A DNA stretch of 64,000 nt, from contig OW203989.1 in assembly GCA_934047225.1 (NCBI GenBank), positions 9,647,977-9,711,976 on the forward strand, in the 5' to 3' direction. Made by a program: the position numbers and the translations under genes. The notes beneath the pieces are model-generated. The model saw only the letters and a program-made list of their open reading frames with translations, searched no databases and was not told where the DNA came from. Shown here piece after piece: positions 45,291-55,309 of this stretch. The stretch is from Ypsolopha sequella (taxonomy: Eukaryota > Arthropoda > Insecta > Lepidoptera > Ypsolophidae). Numbering within the stretch: the first letter of the stretch is position 1; each line of letters opens with the position of its first letter.

Positions 45291-46601
45291 TTACAACGTC
45301 ACCGCGAGCTTCTCTCTCATTACGGAGAAACGCACCGCAGGTAACGATTTCGTCAGGATATCGGCCAGCTGATTATCTGTAGAAACATAAAGCATTTTAA
45401 TCACATTTTTCTCTACCTGCTCTCTAGAAAAATGATACTTAATATCAATGTGCTTAGATCTTTTATGACTTGTCGGGTTGTTCGCAATGCTTATACATCC
45501 ATTATTAACCTCATAAATCGGTATAGCATTCGGCACTTCAATATAAATACTGTTTACTAATGACTTTAACCATAGAGCCTCTTTCACAGCCTCATACAGA
45601 GCCATATACTCTGCTTCAGTGGATGATGTTGCCACAGTCTGTTGTCTTTTTGTTTGCCAACATATTGTGCATTGTTCGAATAATTTGAACAAATAACCCG
45701 TAGTACTTTTTCTATCAATTTCATTGCTACCCCAATCAGAGTCAACAAAGCCAGTCAAAACATTACTGAAATCACTTCGCGTGTAAGTTAATTTTAGACT
45801 CGTGGTCCCTTGCAGGTACCGTAGGACCATTTTCAAGTTGGCCCAAAGCGAATGGTTGCTTTTGTTTGCATATCTACTTAAAATATTGACAGAAAAACTC
45901 AAGTCTGGTCTCGTACACAACATTATATACATCAAGCACCCGATGACATTTCTACAAGGTGCATTTGTTATTTCACACGAATTTAATGCTTCTAAATCTA
46001 TTTTATTTTCAAGAGGTGTACTGACAGGATTACATTGACCCATGTTGAACTTTTCAAGTACCCGTTTAATGTATATTTCCTGATCCAAAGTAACTTTGTT
46101 TTCTGTCCTTGTAATTTTAATTCCCAGAAAACATTTTACCTCATTTAAATCTACCATCTTAAAAGTGTTCATTATGTACCTTTTAAAACTATTCATGGTA
46201 TTTGTATCAGCTGTAGCTACAATCAGATCATCAACATATAATAAAACATATATGTTCCTCGATATATCACCTGCATTGAAAATATAAATGCATCGATCAG
46301 CTGATGAGTATTGAAATCCCCTTTTTAACAAAGCTTGCTCAAACGTTTTAAACCAACAGCGCGCCGATTGTTTTAATCCGTACAATGATTTATTTAATTT
46401 GCATACCATATCATCTACACCTGCACCCGGGATACCCTCAGGAATTTTCATATAAATTTCCTCGTCTAGTTTCCCGTTTAAAAATGCAGTTTTTACATCC
46501 ATATGGTGAACAAGCAAATTGAACTGATTTGCGAAAGCTAATAAAATTCTAAAACTCGCAATCCGAGCCACTGGAGCAAAAGTCTCATTGTAATCAATCA
46601 A
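45291..46601 (-). CDS. pol: Copia pol part 2: reverse transcriptase and RNase H (436 aa)
   Basis: Copies element RNA into DNA and degrades the RNA strand. It begins in the RT palm (D-Y-N-E-T-F-A-P-V-A-R) and carries the catalytic L-L-Y-V-D-D-L-I-V-A-T at about 120-130. The RNase H domain follows: D-S-D-W-G, S-T-T-G-Y, T-S-S-T-E-A-E-Y-M-A-L and K-H-I-D-I-K-Y-H-F. It ends with D-I-L-T-K-S-L-P. In copia this is continuous with the upstream ORF; here the two overlap by 8 nt in different frames, at a run of six A residues (46604-46610). The catalytic residues are intact. The ATG at the start is probably not used. Confidence 0.88.
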   Translation of the reverse strand: MIDYNETFAPVARIASFRILLAFANQFNLLVHHMDVKTAFLNGKLDEEIYMKIPEGIPGAGVDDMVCKLNKSLYGLKQSARCWFKTFEQALLKRGFQYSSADRCIYIFNAGDISRNIYVLLYVDDLIVATADTNTMNSFKRYIMNTFKMVDLNEVKCFLGIKITRTENKVTLDQEIYIKRVLEKFNMGQCNPVSTPLENKIDLEALNSCEITNAPCRNVIGCLMYIMLCTRPDLSFSVNILSRYANKSNHSLWANLKMVLRYLQGTTSLKLTYTRSDFSNVLTGFVDSDWGSNEIDRKSTTGYLFKLFEQCTICWQTKRQQTVATSSTEAEYMALYEAVKEALWLKSLVNSIYIEVPNAIPIYEVNNGCISIANNPTSHKRSKHIDIKYHFSREQVEKNVIKMLYVSTDNQLADILTKSLPAVRFSVMREKLAVTL

Positions 46602-48660
46602 GTATTTTTTGATTAAAACCGCGTGCTACTAAACGCGCCTTATATTTCAAGGGATTTCCAAACTCATTGTTTTTAATAGTAAATACCCATTTACAATCGA
46701 TAATATTTCTGTTCTCAGGTTTTGGTACTAGTGTCCAGGTATTATTGTCTCTAAGTGAATTAATTTCCTGCCTGATAGCATTTTCCCATAAATGTTTATC
46801 AGATCTAGATTCAAGTTCTTTATATGATTGAGGAATTTCAAAGTCTAAAGATTCAGCACACAACAAATAGTTCTCACAAATATTGTCATTATTTTCATCA
46901 TAAGAAACGGTAGGTAAATTTTTAATTCTTTCACTTCGTCTTAAGTAAAGTGAACTTTCATTGTCTTGCGATAATGTCAATTTATTTTGAAAAGGAGAGT
47001 CATTCAAGCGCCCATCTGTTTCACAAACAGATTTATTGGGTGATAAGCCCAATGTGGCAGGTATTATGCCCGTTTGTTTACTTAAACCATCTGATCCATA
47101 CTTGTCAGATAAGCATCTCTGTTCCGAAGAGTGCATCATAGAGTCAGGGTTTTCAACAGATCTAGTTTTAGACATAGTCCGTTCTAGCTCAGGTATCACT
47201 GGCCTACTTGACAAGAAATAAATCTCATCAACTATCACATCTCTGACTCTAACAAACTTTTCTTCTACCACATCCCACACCTTATAACTATTTGGTTCAT
47301 AACCGACCAAAATTCCCTTTAAGGATTTTTCATCAAACTTCGATTTTCTACTTTTATCAACATAATAAACAGTTGACCCAAAAATCCTTAAATACTTTAA
47401 TTGAGGCTTTTTATCATGCCACAATTCATAAGGTGTGTTATCTAATTTCAGTGCTTTTGTGGGGCTGATATTTATTAAATAAGTAGCAGTTAAAACAGCC
47501 TCACCCCAGAACGATTTATTTAATTTGGAACCGGCTATCATAGCACGACTTCGTTCTGTGATTGTTCTTATCATACGCTCAGCAATTCCATTCAAAGCTG
47601 GTGTATACGGCACTGTCAAGTGGTAGCAAATACCATTTAGCACACAGAATTCCCTCATTTCCTTAGAGATAAACTCTCCGCCATTATCGCAATACAAGTT
47701 TATTATTTTTGAACCAAAAAGGGCTTCACTTTTGGTGACATAATCTCGAAAAGCCATAAAAACGTCTGATTTATGGGCCAATAAGTAGGTCGCGCAATAA
47801 TGACTATATTCGTCTACAAAAATCACAAAATAGTTTTTGTTGTCAAGGGTCGATGGTGTTATGGGACCGCATACATCTGTATGGACATTAAACAAAGGTC
47901 GTTTCAAATATTTCGGTTTAGCTTTGTTAAGTGGCAAACATGCTTGTTTCCCATTTATACAGGGTTCGCACAATTTATCATTTGGTGTCACATTATTTAA
48001 TTTATCAACGTCAGAAAATAATTTCTTGTTTTTAATTTCCACAAACTTTGATTTGCCCATGTGACCCAGCCTTTGGTGCCACAATTCATATTTATCATTT
48101 ACGACTCTATTTAAGGAACAAACAGTGTAAGCAGATTTGTCAAGCACAAGATTAATGCCAATTAAATTGTTTAAACACTCACCCTTTATTACCACCTTAC
48201 CATTGCGATATATTTGAACATCGCCATTTGTGTCGAAAACGACAGTCATACCCGCCTGTTGTATTTTTCTTACTGACAGCAAGCTGTATGGGATTTCGGC
48301 ACAATAAAGGACATCCTGTAGTTCTCCTTTGACGCCCAAGTCACTTATAACGGGCAAATTGCCTCTGTTTGTTGCTTGTATGAAAGTAGCATTCTTGGCG
48401 ATCGAAATATTTATGGGGTTTTCTAGTTCGGTGAAATTTCGTGATAAATCTTCTCGATTTGTCAGGTGATCGGAAGCACCAGAGTCCAAAATAAAAGTAA
48501 TGCTATTTTGACCATCTTCATATGTACTCCCGCCGGCCATAAAAGCAAATCCGGACACATTCGGGTTGTTTGGTTCCGTGTTTGCTATCTGAACCATTCT
48601 TTTGTTGCTTCTTTTGTTTTCAAATTGGGCTCTCTTGTCATAAAAACAGTTCCTTTTCAA
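46594..48660 (-). CDS. pol: Copia pol part 1: protease, integrase, start of RT (688 aa)
   Basis: The N-terminus carries the end of the Gag zinc knuckle. The aspartic protease motif F-I-L-D-S-G-A-S-D-H-L is at about 55-65. The pre-integrase block W-H-Q-R-L-G-H-M-G follows at about 195. The integrase core shows D-V-C-G-P-I (first Asp), Y-C-D-N-G-G-E-F (second) and N-G-I-A-E-R (Glu), so the D,D,E triad is present. The C-terminus has the RT beginning with V-A-R-G-F-N-Q and stops after a frameshift at 46604-46610. It is in the same frame as gag but separated by TAA at 48694-48696. The ORF has no ATG of its own; the limit given is the first alternative start. Confidence 0.88.
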   Translation of the reverse strand: MKRNCFYDKRAQFENKRSNKRMVQIANTEPNNPNVSGFAFMAGGSTYEDGQNSITFILDSGASDHLTNREDLSRNFTELENPINISIAKNATFIQATNRGNLPVISDLGVKGELQDVLYCAEIPYSLLSVRKIQQAGMTVVFDTNGDVQIYRNGKVVIKGECLNNLIGINLVLDKSAYTVCSLNRVVNDKYELWHQRLGHMGKSKFVEIKNKKLFSDVDKLNNVTPNDKLCEPCINGKQACLPLNKAKPKYLKRPLFNVHTDVCGPITPSTLDNKNYFVIFVDEYSHYCATYLLAHKSDVFMAFRDYVTKSEALFGSKIINLYCDNGGEFISKEMREFCVLNGICYHLTVPYTPALNGIAERMIRTITERSRAMIAGSKLNKSFWGEAVLTATYLINISPTKALKLDNTPYELWHDKKPQLKYLRIFGSTVYYVDKSRKSKFDEKSLKGILVGYEPNSYKVWDVVEEKFVRVRDVIVDEIYFLSSRPVIPELERTMSKTRSVENPDSMMHSSEQRCLSDKYGSDGLSKQTGIIPATLGLSPNKSVCETDGRLNDSPFQNKLTLSQDNESSLYLRRSERIKNLPTVSYDENNDNICENYLLCAESLDFEIPQSYKELESRSDKHLWENAIRQEINSLRDNNTWTLVPKPENRNIIDCKWVFTIKNNEFGNPLKYKARLVARGFNQKILD

Positions 48661-49365
48661 GTGCCCTGTTTTTCCACAGTTATAAAATTTTTTTTATTTT
48701 ATGTTATTCTTGAACGAAACTTTAAATGACTTTCGTTTGTGTTGGAACTTCTTTGTTTTGTTTGAAGTTCTCCACGATTCACCTTGTGGTTTCATTGTTT
48801 CAGCCTGGAGTACTTTTAGGCTCGTGTCACGTCCTTCACTTAATAACTTTATCTCATGATCTAGTAACCTTGTTTTTACAAAAGCTAAAGTCATATTTTC
48901 TTCAGCCAATGTCTCTATTGCCGTGACGATACTGCTGTAGCTTTTAGGAAGAGTCATAAATAAGTGAGTCACTTTGTCGGACTCTTCTAACTTTGCACCT
49001 GCAGCTGTGAGTTCGGTGATGATATCATCAAATATTTGAAAGTGTTTAATTAACGGTGTTTCACTTTCCAGCTTTAAGTTTAATAATCTTTTTCTTAAAG
49101 ACAACTGTGTCGCTACACTTTTCCTCTCAAAGATAGAGTCAAGCTTAGCAAAAATTGCTTTGGCCGTGTCTTGTTCTGTTGTCAAGCCTAGTAAAGAATC
49201 TGACAGAAATTCTATTAAAGTGTTCTTAGCTGATGCATTTTTTTTTTTTTTATCCACTCAGCTTCTGGCACTGCAGGAATATCGTCGTCGATCACTATAT
49301 CTCGAAACACTATATCTATCACCCTCAAATGGTTTAATGTTCCGTTTTAATCTACGTGAATCCAT
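48661..49365 (-). pseudogene. gag: Copia gag, disrupted
   Basis: ATG at 49365-49363 opens M-D-S-R-R-L-K-R-N-I-K-P-F-E-G, the copia Gag start, but the frame stops at TGA 49260-49258. Acidic residues between (V-I-D-D-D-I-P) read in another frame, so there is a small deletion near ATATAGTG repeats and a shift at the 14-nt A run (49238-49251). From 49257 to 48697 the conserved UBN2-type Gag is open (F-L-S-D-S-L-L-G-L; R-K-R-L-L-N-L-K-L). A TAA (48694-48696) precedes the zinc knuckle F-Y-N-C-G-K-T-G-H..C, whose first Cys is Phe. Confidence 0.8.
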
Positions 49366-49624
49366 TTTAATCACTAAAAGTTTTAAGAGTACCTTTCTCT
49401 ATTTTCTCACTGTTCACTTTTTCAACACAAAGTTTTATGCACAGAAAGTTTTAATTTTTAAAATGTTTAATCAATTTATTTGATCACTTAGACTCCTAAG
49501 AGTTCTTTTCTTTATTTTCTCACTTTTCACTTTTCAACGCACAGAAAGTTTTCAATTGAAAATGTTCAATTATTTTATTTCACTTTTATTTGTTTACTTG
49601 TTTATTTATTTATTTACTTGCGTT

Positions 49625-49638
49625 CTGGGCCCATAACC
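49625..49638 (-). promoter_or_regulatory. Copia primer binding site for half initiator tRNA-Met
   Basis: The minus strand reads GGTTATGGGCCCAG directly after the 5' LTR. This is complementary to CTGGGCCCATAACC of the initiator tRNA-Met anticodon arm. Copia-group elements are known to use an internally cleaved iMet tRNA as primer. Confidence 0.85.
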
Positions 49639-49893
49639 TGTTAGGATATAGGTATTCCAGTAAAAAGCAGAGTTTAACGATCCAAATAATATACTATTTA
49701 TTCATCGTTATTTTGTCAGGAGAGGTGTGTCACGTATAGCTCGCTGAAGGCGCAGGCAGTAAAGAGAAACTATTCAAGGGACTTTTAGTCAAGTGGTTGA
49801 AGTGGCTTGTTCATAAAAACAAATATTAACAAGTAAGAAAGAGACAGAATATAGTGTTGAAATGATATTGATTTGTTTTTGTACATTCCAACA
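49639..49893 (-). repeat. Copia 5' LTR
   Basis: 255 bp; same sequence as 44834-45088. Target duplication ATAAC follows on the + strand. Confidence 0.95.
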
Positions 49894-51373
49894 ATAACAA
49901 CAATAAAGATGCCATAGCAACATTAAGACGACAAAATACAAAGCGATAAAACGGTAGCGCCTGACAAACAATTCGGTACCTTTTTAGTACGGAACCCAAA
50001 TTTTTATTATTTTACTTTAAAGTATTTACTACAGACTGCCCAAAGTTTAAACTTTTACTTGTATGTTGTATTACCGTTCTAAAGATAGAGCCTTTGTTAT
50101 AATAATCTGTTCCTTGGGTAAGGCACCCTAAAAAGGGTGTTTTATAATGTTCCACACATTCACAATATTAGTCTATTTAAGAAGAAAATATCAACATTTC
50201 GTAATTAAGTCACTAAAAAACGGTAGTTTGCGAATCCGACTCGCGCATAAAGGGTTCCGTACCCCTACACAATATGGGTATGGAACCCTAAAAGTAAATT
50301 GCAACAACATAGATGCCATAGCACCATCAAGGCGACAAAAAACAAAGCGATAAAACGGTAGCACCTGACAAACAATTCGGTACCTTTTTAGGAAGGAACC
50401 CTAATTTTTATTATTTCTTATTTTACTTTAAAGTAGTCTGCCTAAATTTTCAACTTGTATGTATAACCGTTCTAACGATAGAGCCTTTGTTATAATAATT
50501 TGTGCTTTGGGTAAGGAACCCCAAAACACATTTAGTCTATTTAAGAAGATAAATATCAACATTTCGTAATTAAGTCGCTATTAAACCGGCTAAGTGCAAG
50601 TCAGACTCGCTCACGAAGGGTTCCGTACTACCATCACACAATATGGGTACGAAACCCCAAATCATTATGGTAAATACCAACAATAAAGATGACATAGCAA
50701 CATCAAGGCGACAAAAAACAAGGCGCTAAAATGGTAGCGCCTGACAAACAAATCAGCACCTTTTGAATACGGAACTCTAATATTTATATGCCCAAAATTG
50801 TTGTTTTATAAAGATAGAGCTGAAACAAATGACATCGAATAATTGGACCCCCCTTGGATTTCCATTTATTGAACTTTTTATGCTGTGATAGGGGCCATAT
50901 TATTATTTGCCGTGATGGAGGACAATGTAACATATACTATGTGAAAATATTTACGCGCTACCTATAACGGCTGAAGCTGTAGACCCATGTGATAGATGGA
51001 TAGACAGCGGAGGATTAGTAATAGGGTCACGGAACCTAATGATACGGAACCCTAAAAATCAAGGTAAAAGCTTATTTATCAAGTAAAGCTTTAAATATAT
51101 TAAAGGAAAAATAAAGCGGCTAATGTTGTTTTATTTGTATATGCATCCTCTATGATGTACATAGGTATATTGAAATGTCTATGTACTCGTGTGGCATTCA
51201 AAAAAGACCAGGTTTAGCTCATTATTCTGAGAGGTTTAGACATAATAATGTACTCTGTGGTTTAGACTGACAAGCCTGCCTTTCACTTCATGGTCAAAAG
51301 AAATTTTAACCTGCCTGTTGCATCTAATTGTGGATAATAGTAATAATAAATTACAGTAAAAATTAATATTGCA

Positions 51374-51861
51374 ATGGAACCTGAAATATTGTACATAAAT
51401 GAAAATCCTTGTCCACACCTAGTTGTCCCTATACCTGGAGATGGTTCATTTTTGTTCCATTCTTTGTCATTCTCTATGTATGGGAACATTGAGTCGTCAT
51501 ATGACATTAGGTGTGCGGTAGTCGAGTATGTGGTAGCGCATTGGGATGAAATGCAACTTTATACGTGTGACGAGCGTGGAGACACATGTACTCGACAGCA
51601 ATGATGAAAACTACCACCTACGGTTCCGTATCCGAACTTATGACAGCCACCGCTTTGTATCCATTTACGTTCGAGGTTTACGAAAATGGCCGTTTGAGAG
51701 GATCATCCAGTGGCGATCCTGGGATGCCAGTGAAAGGTTTACGATTCTCTGGTAGTTTCTTAGGTGGTGATTATGAAATGCTCCTTCCCGATACTAGTTT
51801 CTCAGGAGTATGTCCTAATGATCAGTTAAAGGGAGTGGGTTTTAAGAAAATCCGCAGCTGA
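51374..51861 (+). pseudogene. OTU-domain ORF, frameshifted, catalytic Cys lost
   Basis: Starts M-E-P-E-I-L-Y-I-N-E-N-P and reads V-P-I-P-G-D-G-S-F-L-F-H-S-L-S-F, then I-R-C-A-V-V-E-Y-V-V-A-H-W-D. That is the N-terminal half of an OTU cysteine protease (consensus D-G-x-C-L-F-H-S), with the nucleophile Cys replaced by Phe. After a frameshift at about 51575-51600 the second half continues in another frame: T-Y-G-S-V-S-E-L-M-T-A, F-E-V-Y-E-N-G, L-R-F-S-G-S-F-L-G-G-D-Y-E-M-L-L-P. The G-G-D-Y block replaces the usual catalytic H-Y. It follows the tandem array and precedes a foldback. Most likely a relic of a mobile element that carried an OTU gene (Helentron-type elements do); the carrier is not identified. 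Confidence 0.7.
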
Positions 51862-51920
51862 CGTGCAAGAAATATTACTCGAGAAGAAAAAAAGGAGGAC
51901 TACCTACAAAAATAAATGAG

Positions 51921-52542
51921 ATCCCATAAAAAACATAAAATGTACAAAAATGGCAAGTCTCGCAACGCAATCCTTCCACCGTAAAAAGCTGTGAGATCTT
52001 ATGTAAAGCCAAGTCTGCTATTTTAGTTTTTATGGAAGCACCTTTTCATTTAAGTTAGTATGGGAGCACCTATTTAACAAATTTATCATTAATTGTTTCC
52101 TATTTAGTTACCTACCAACATTAAGTGACTGTATTAATATTAGTCATCTTTATTTTCTAATAAAATATGGTGACTTTGCAATCGCAGAGCACAAATAAAG
52201 CACTGATGCGTAGAAATATCTTCTCAAATCGCTAATAAATTGGTATTAGGTAGCTGATATGTTGTATATGTTGCTGTGCGATTGCGAAGTCACTATATTT
52301 TATTAGAAAATAAAGATGACTTATATTAATACAGTCACTTAATGTTGGTAGGTAACTAAATAGGAAACAATTAATGATAAATTTGTTTAATAGGTGCTCC
52401 CATACTAACTTAAATGAAAAGGTGCTTCCATAAAAACTAAAATAGCAGACTTGGCTTTACATAAGATCTCACAGCTTTTTACGGTGGAAGGATTGCGTTG
52501 CGAGACTTGCCATTTTTTTACATTTTATGTTTTTTATGGGAT
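51921..52542. repeat. Foldback element, 622 bp
   Basis: ATCCCATAAAAAACATAAAA at 51921 pairs with TTTTATGTTTTTTATGGGAT ending at 52542. The arms are about 280 nt and highly similar, with a centre of about 60 nt near 52205-52265. No ORF. Confidence 0.88.
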
Positions 52543-53190
52543 ATTTTTTTACAGCTGACACTTTGCAAAAATTAAATTAATGTTGCTTGTTAGCTTAATG
52601 TTGTTTCATTCATACACAAAAAAAATTACATAATTTTGATTTGTCATTCCTAAAAAACATGCAAAAATGTTATTACTGAAAATTGAGTTTCCTTCAAATT
52701 CTCTATAGAAAACGGCAATTTCATATGTAAACATCTAATATACTGAACAACTTTGGTTAAATGGTCTTTGAAAAAAATCACTTCCCCATTCCAAATAATC
52801 GGAAATAGCTATGGGAAGGTGATTTATTTTTGTCATAATTTTATGGCATGGAATAAAAGTTGCTCGGCGTGATCAGTAGAGTAGAAATATGTAGTATACC
52901 TATATATAGGTAATATGCATAGTACAAACAGTAGGTTATGTTTCAAAGCTGGTCACAGACATCCTATATTCCGTGTAGATTACGCCACGGACGGACAGAC
53001 ATCAAAGCTTTACTATTTAAAAATAAAACACAGGAATTGTCGTGAGGCAACCGGTTGGAATGAAGTTCCTTTTGCTACTGACGCGCAGGCCGCATGTCTA
53101 TACTGTAGTAATATATACCTATACATAGACATACGCTTGGAAACACACAAACACACATGTCATACTATAGTAAAAGCACAAAATAGATAC
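52543..53190. other. Intron sequence, nothing recognised
   Basis: No supported feature; the 144-codon ORF at 52915-53349 is partly the palindrome that follows and has no motif. Confidence 0.4.
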
Positions 53191-53192
53191 TA

Positions 53193-53317
53193 CCAGAAGG
53201 CCGACTCCATAAAACGAGCGAAAACAGACGCACACATGCATTCGTCGAGATCGTCGTACGTACGCGTATATGTGTGCGTGTGCCTGTTTTCGCTAGTTAT
53301 GCGGAGTGAACCTTCTG
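53193..53317. repeat. Palindromic MITE-like repeat, 125 bp
   Basis: CCAGAAGG..ACTCCAT..GCGAAAACAG..GCACACAT pairs with ATGTGTGCGTGTGCC..CTGTTTTCGC..ATGCGGAGTG..CCTTCTG. The centre is CGTACGTACG. Confidence 0.7.
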
Positions 53318-53525
53318 TAAGTGGTTATTTTGTGGTAAAACTGTCGTGACAGTCGAAAATTTCCACATTTTTCGGCCTAGTACTCAATTTCACCAAATAT
53401 CTGGAGTGTAACGTGAAATAAGGAACTTCGTACCAATAAAGAAAGGGTTGAAAGGAAGTTTTGTTGAGAATAGGTGTTATAGTCTTGTGAGCGAGAGTCA
53501 TGTTTCATGGTGGTGACATTTTCAG

Positions 53526-53618
53526 GTGATCTCCCTCGAGGGCTGGACGGATATTATGTACTACGTGCAAGACGCTCACAGCTTCTGGGACTGGATATAC
53601 TTTGTATTGTTGATTGTG
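53526..53618 (+). CDS. Ca-alpha1T: T-type calcium channel alpha-1, exon coding selectivity filter of domain I
   Basis: A 31-codon exon reading [14 protein letters not shown], then A-H-S-F-W-D-W and the start of S6 (Y-F-V-L-L-I-V). The Glu of L-E-G-W is the domain I residue of the Ca selectivity filter; Cav3 channels use E-E-D-D over the four domains. The acceptor is attttcag and the donor is GTG|gtaagc; both boundaries are phase 0. The upstream intron is 10.4 kb and contains the copia element in antisense. Confidence 0.96.
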
Positions 53619-54338
53619 GTAAGCTCTTTTGACTACTTGTACAGTATTTGTTGACAACATTTCTAAACAGTAAACTCAGCTCCGTGTATATTCAGAAAAA
53701 CTACAGATCAAACGCTTCTTCTTTGCGCTATCTTAGAAAAACATTGTTTCGCTTTTGCAGTTTTTCTAATGGTTTGGTTGTTTTCCCGCAGGACAGGTCC
53801 TCTAAAAAGGCCATTTTGGATGAATCATGTTATGATTATGTTGTAATGCCGTCTCTTTTGCACGCACGAAGAAACTCTGACTCTATCCTACTTTGAAATC
53901 ATTTCATGATTCACCCAAGTTGGCCTTTTTAGATCCCCTGATATAGACAAAAATTGTTCATCACACCTCAAATAACATGTAAAAGATATCTGAATGTTTT
54001 TTTGTGTCTGAACGTAATTTCTTTCTATTTTAGGAAGTTGTTCTCTTAGTTCATATGTGTATTTTTACAAGTTGTCTTCTTTTCATAAACGTTCTTACGT
54101 TATTTAACTTCACTTTAAATTGTAAAACTAATAAAAATAGGGTTTTAATTAACAGACCATCAAAAAATACAACAATCAACATCAAAATTACCTACTAAGT
54201 TTGCATCAAAAATAATATGTTGAGAACTAACCTAACCTGGTTTATGCCAAGTTAGTAATTTAGATGCTCATCTAGTATTTTTAGATGGTCAACCTATTAT
54301 CCATAAAAATATCATACTAGTAAAAAAAAACTCCGTAG
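53619..54338. other. Intron, nothing recognised
   Basis: 720-nt intron between the filter and IS6 exons. No repeat was identified. Confidence 0.5.
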
Positions 54339-54571
54339 ATCGGATCCTTCTTCATGATCAACCTGTGCCTGGTTGTCATCGCGACACAGTTCGCCGAGAC
54401 GAAGAAGAGAGAGATGGAACGGATGAGGGCGGAGAGAGCTCGGTTCACCTCCACTTCCACTTTGGCATCTTCCACCAACAACAGTGAACCAGCCACTTGC
54501 TACGCTGAGATCGTGAAGTATGTGGCGCATTTGTGGCGGCGGTTTAACCGAAGGATGGCCAAGAAGATCAG
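54339..54571 (+). CDS. Ca-alpha1T: T-type calcium channel alpha-1, exon coding IS6 and gating brake
   Basis: Starts [18 protein letters not shown], the S6 gate helix, followed by [12 protein letters not shown]. After a Ser/Thr-rich loop come [16 protein letters not shown]. The proximal I-II linker is known in Cav3 channels as a helix-loop-helix gating brake that limits opening at rest. The acceptor is ctccgtag after a short A/T tract. The donor AG|gttggt is weaker than the others and leaves phase 2. Confidence 0.94.
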
Positions 54572-54856
54572 GTTGGTCGTGGTTTATTTAGATCAGTCTA
54601 TACGTGCGGCTGAACTCCACTGTGTCTATAGAAACATTATTTAGATCAGTATAGATTGGTTCTGGTTCTGGACTGGTTCACTTTTTAACAATATTTAATT
54701 CTATTTTCTATTAATTTTGGGTAACATTTGGCCAATTAAGCTTTTTTTACTAAATCAGACATCATTTCCGATTTTAGCACGAATATTTGACTTAGTTACA
54801 GTTTAAAACGATTGTCGTACGATGTCGTTTTACGACAAAAATAACCATATTTAGAT

Positions 54857-55086
54857 AATAATAATAATAATAATAATAAAATTCTTTATTGCACAGAATA
54901 AAATTATTGTACAAAGGCGAGCTTAATACTAATTAGTATTTTCTACCAACTAAGATAGCCGTCTTTGGATAAAAAAATATCCCAGGAGAGATAGTATTCT
55001 GCCAATAACATGTACCTAAACTATATTCTTCCTGTGTTTTTGAGAAAAATAAACTCTATTCTTATTCTTATTCTTATTCTTATCTT
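54857..55086 (-). mobile_element. LINE-like 3' end with (ATT)n tail plus (TTCTTA)n
   Basis: AATAATAATAATAATAATAA (54857-54880) followed by ATTCTTTATTGCACAG is the reverse of a LINE 3' end. A TTCTTA tandem run closes the stretch (55060-55086). Confidence 0.5.
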
Positions 55087-55309
55087 AAATTTTGAACTTG
55101 CTGTCATGATTTGGGCCTGCTCACCTCAAAATTCGTATTCACCTGGTCCAAATTAGTAATAATAGCTCATATGGCCAAATGTTACTCAAAATGCTCCTTG
55201 AATTCATAAAATAGCCCTTATAGAGAAAAATTAATCAGTTACGGCTGAAGCAGATTTCTCACCATTTTCTTAAAGTAAAAAAAAAAATATTTCTTGGATA
55301 TGTCTTCAG

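Larger units (their letters stand above)
44834..49893 (-). mobile_element. Ty1/copia LTR retrotransposon (5.06 kb)
   Basis: 255-bp LTRs at both ends read as identical. The duplication ATAAC lies at 44829-44833 and 49894-49898. On the minus strand the order is LTR, primer site, gag, protease, integrase, reverse transcriptase, RNase H, purine tract, LTR, the copia order (integrase before RT). The coding part is broken in several places although the LTRs show no divergence. It is antisense to the channel gene, inside the 43.1-53.5 kb intron. Confidence 0.95.
44748..51065 (+). repeat. Tandem array of about 366-bp units, split by copia
   Basis: Unit starts are seen at 44748 (ACCGGTAAAGTGCGAATCTG), 50216 and 50581 (ACCGGCTAAGTGCAAGTCAG). 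Each unit has GGTTCCGTACC hairpins, AAAGCGATAAAACGGTAG-like and AACCGTTCTAA-GATAGAGCC segments, and ends near TACGGAACCCTAA. The third runs to about 51060 (CGGAACCCTAAAAATCAAGG). Removing the copia element joins 44833 to 49894 within one unit. Confidence 0.7.

Noticed and set aside
46950..48064. Plus-strand ORFs across the copia element
   Set aside because: Antisense shadows of pol; no domain.
52915..53349. 144-codon + strand ORF
   Set aside because: Its second half is the palindromic repeat at 53193-53317, and its composition is not protein-like.
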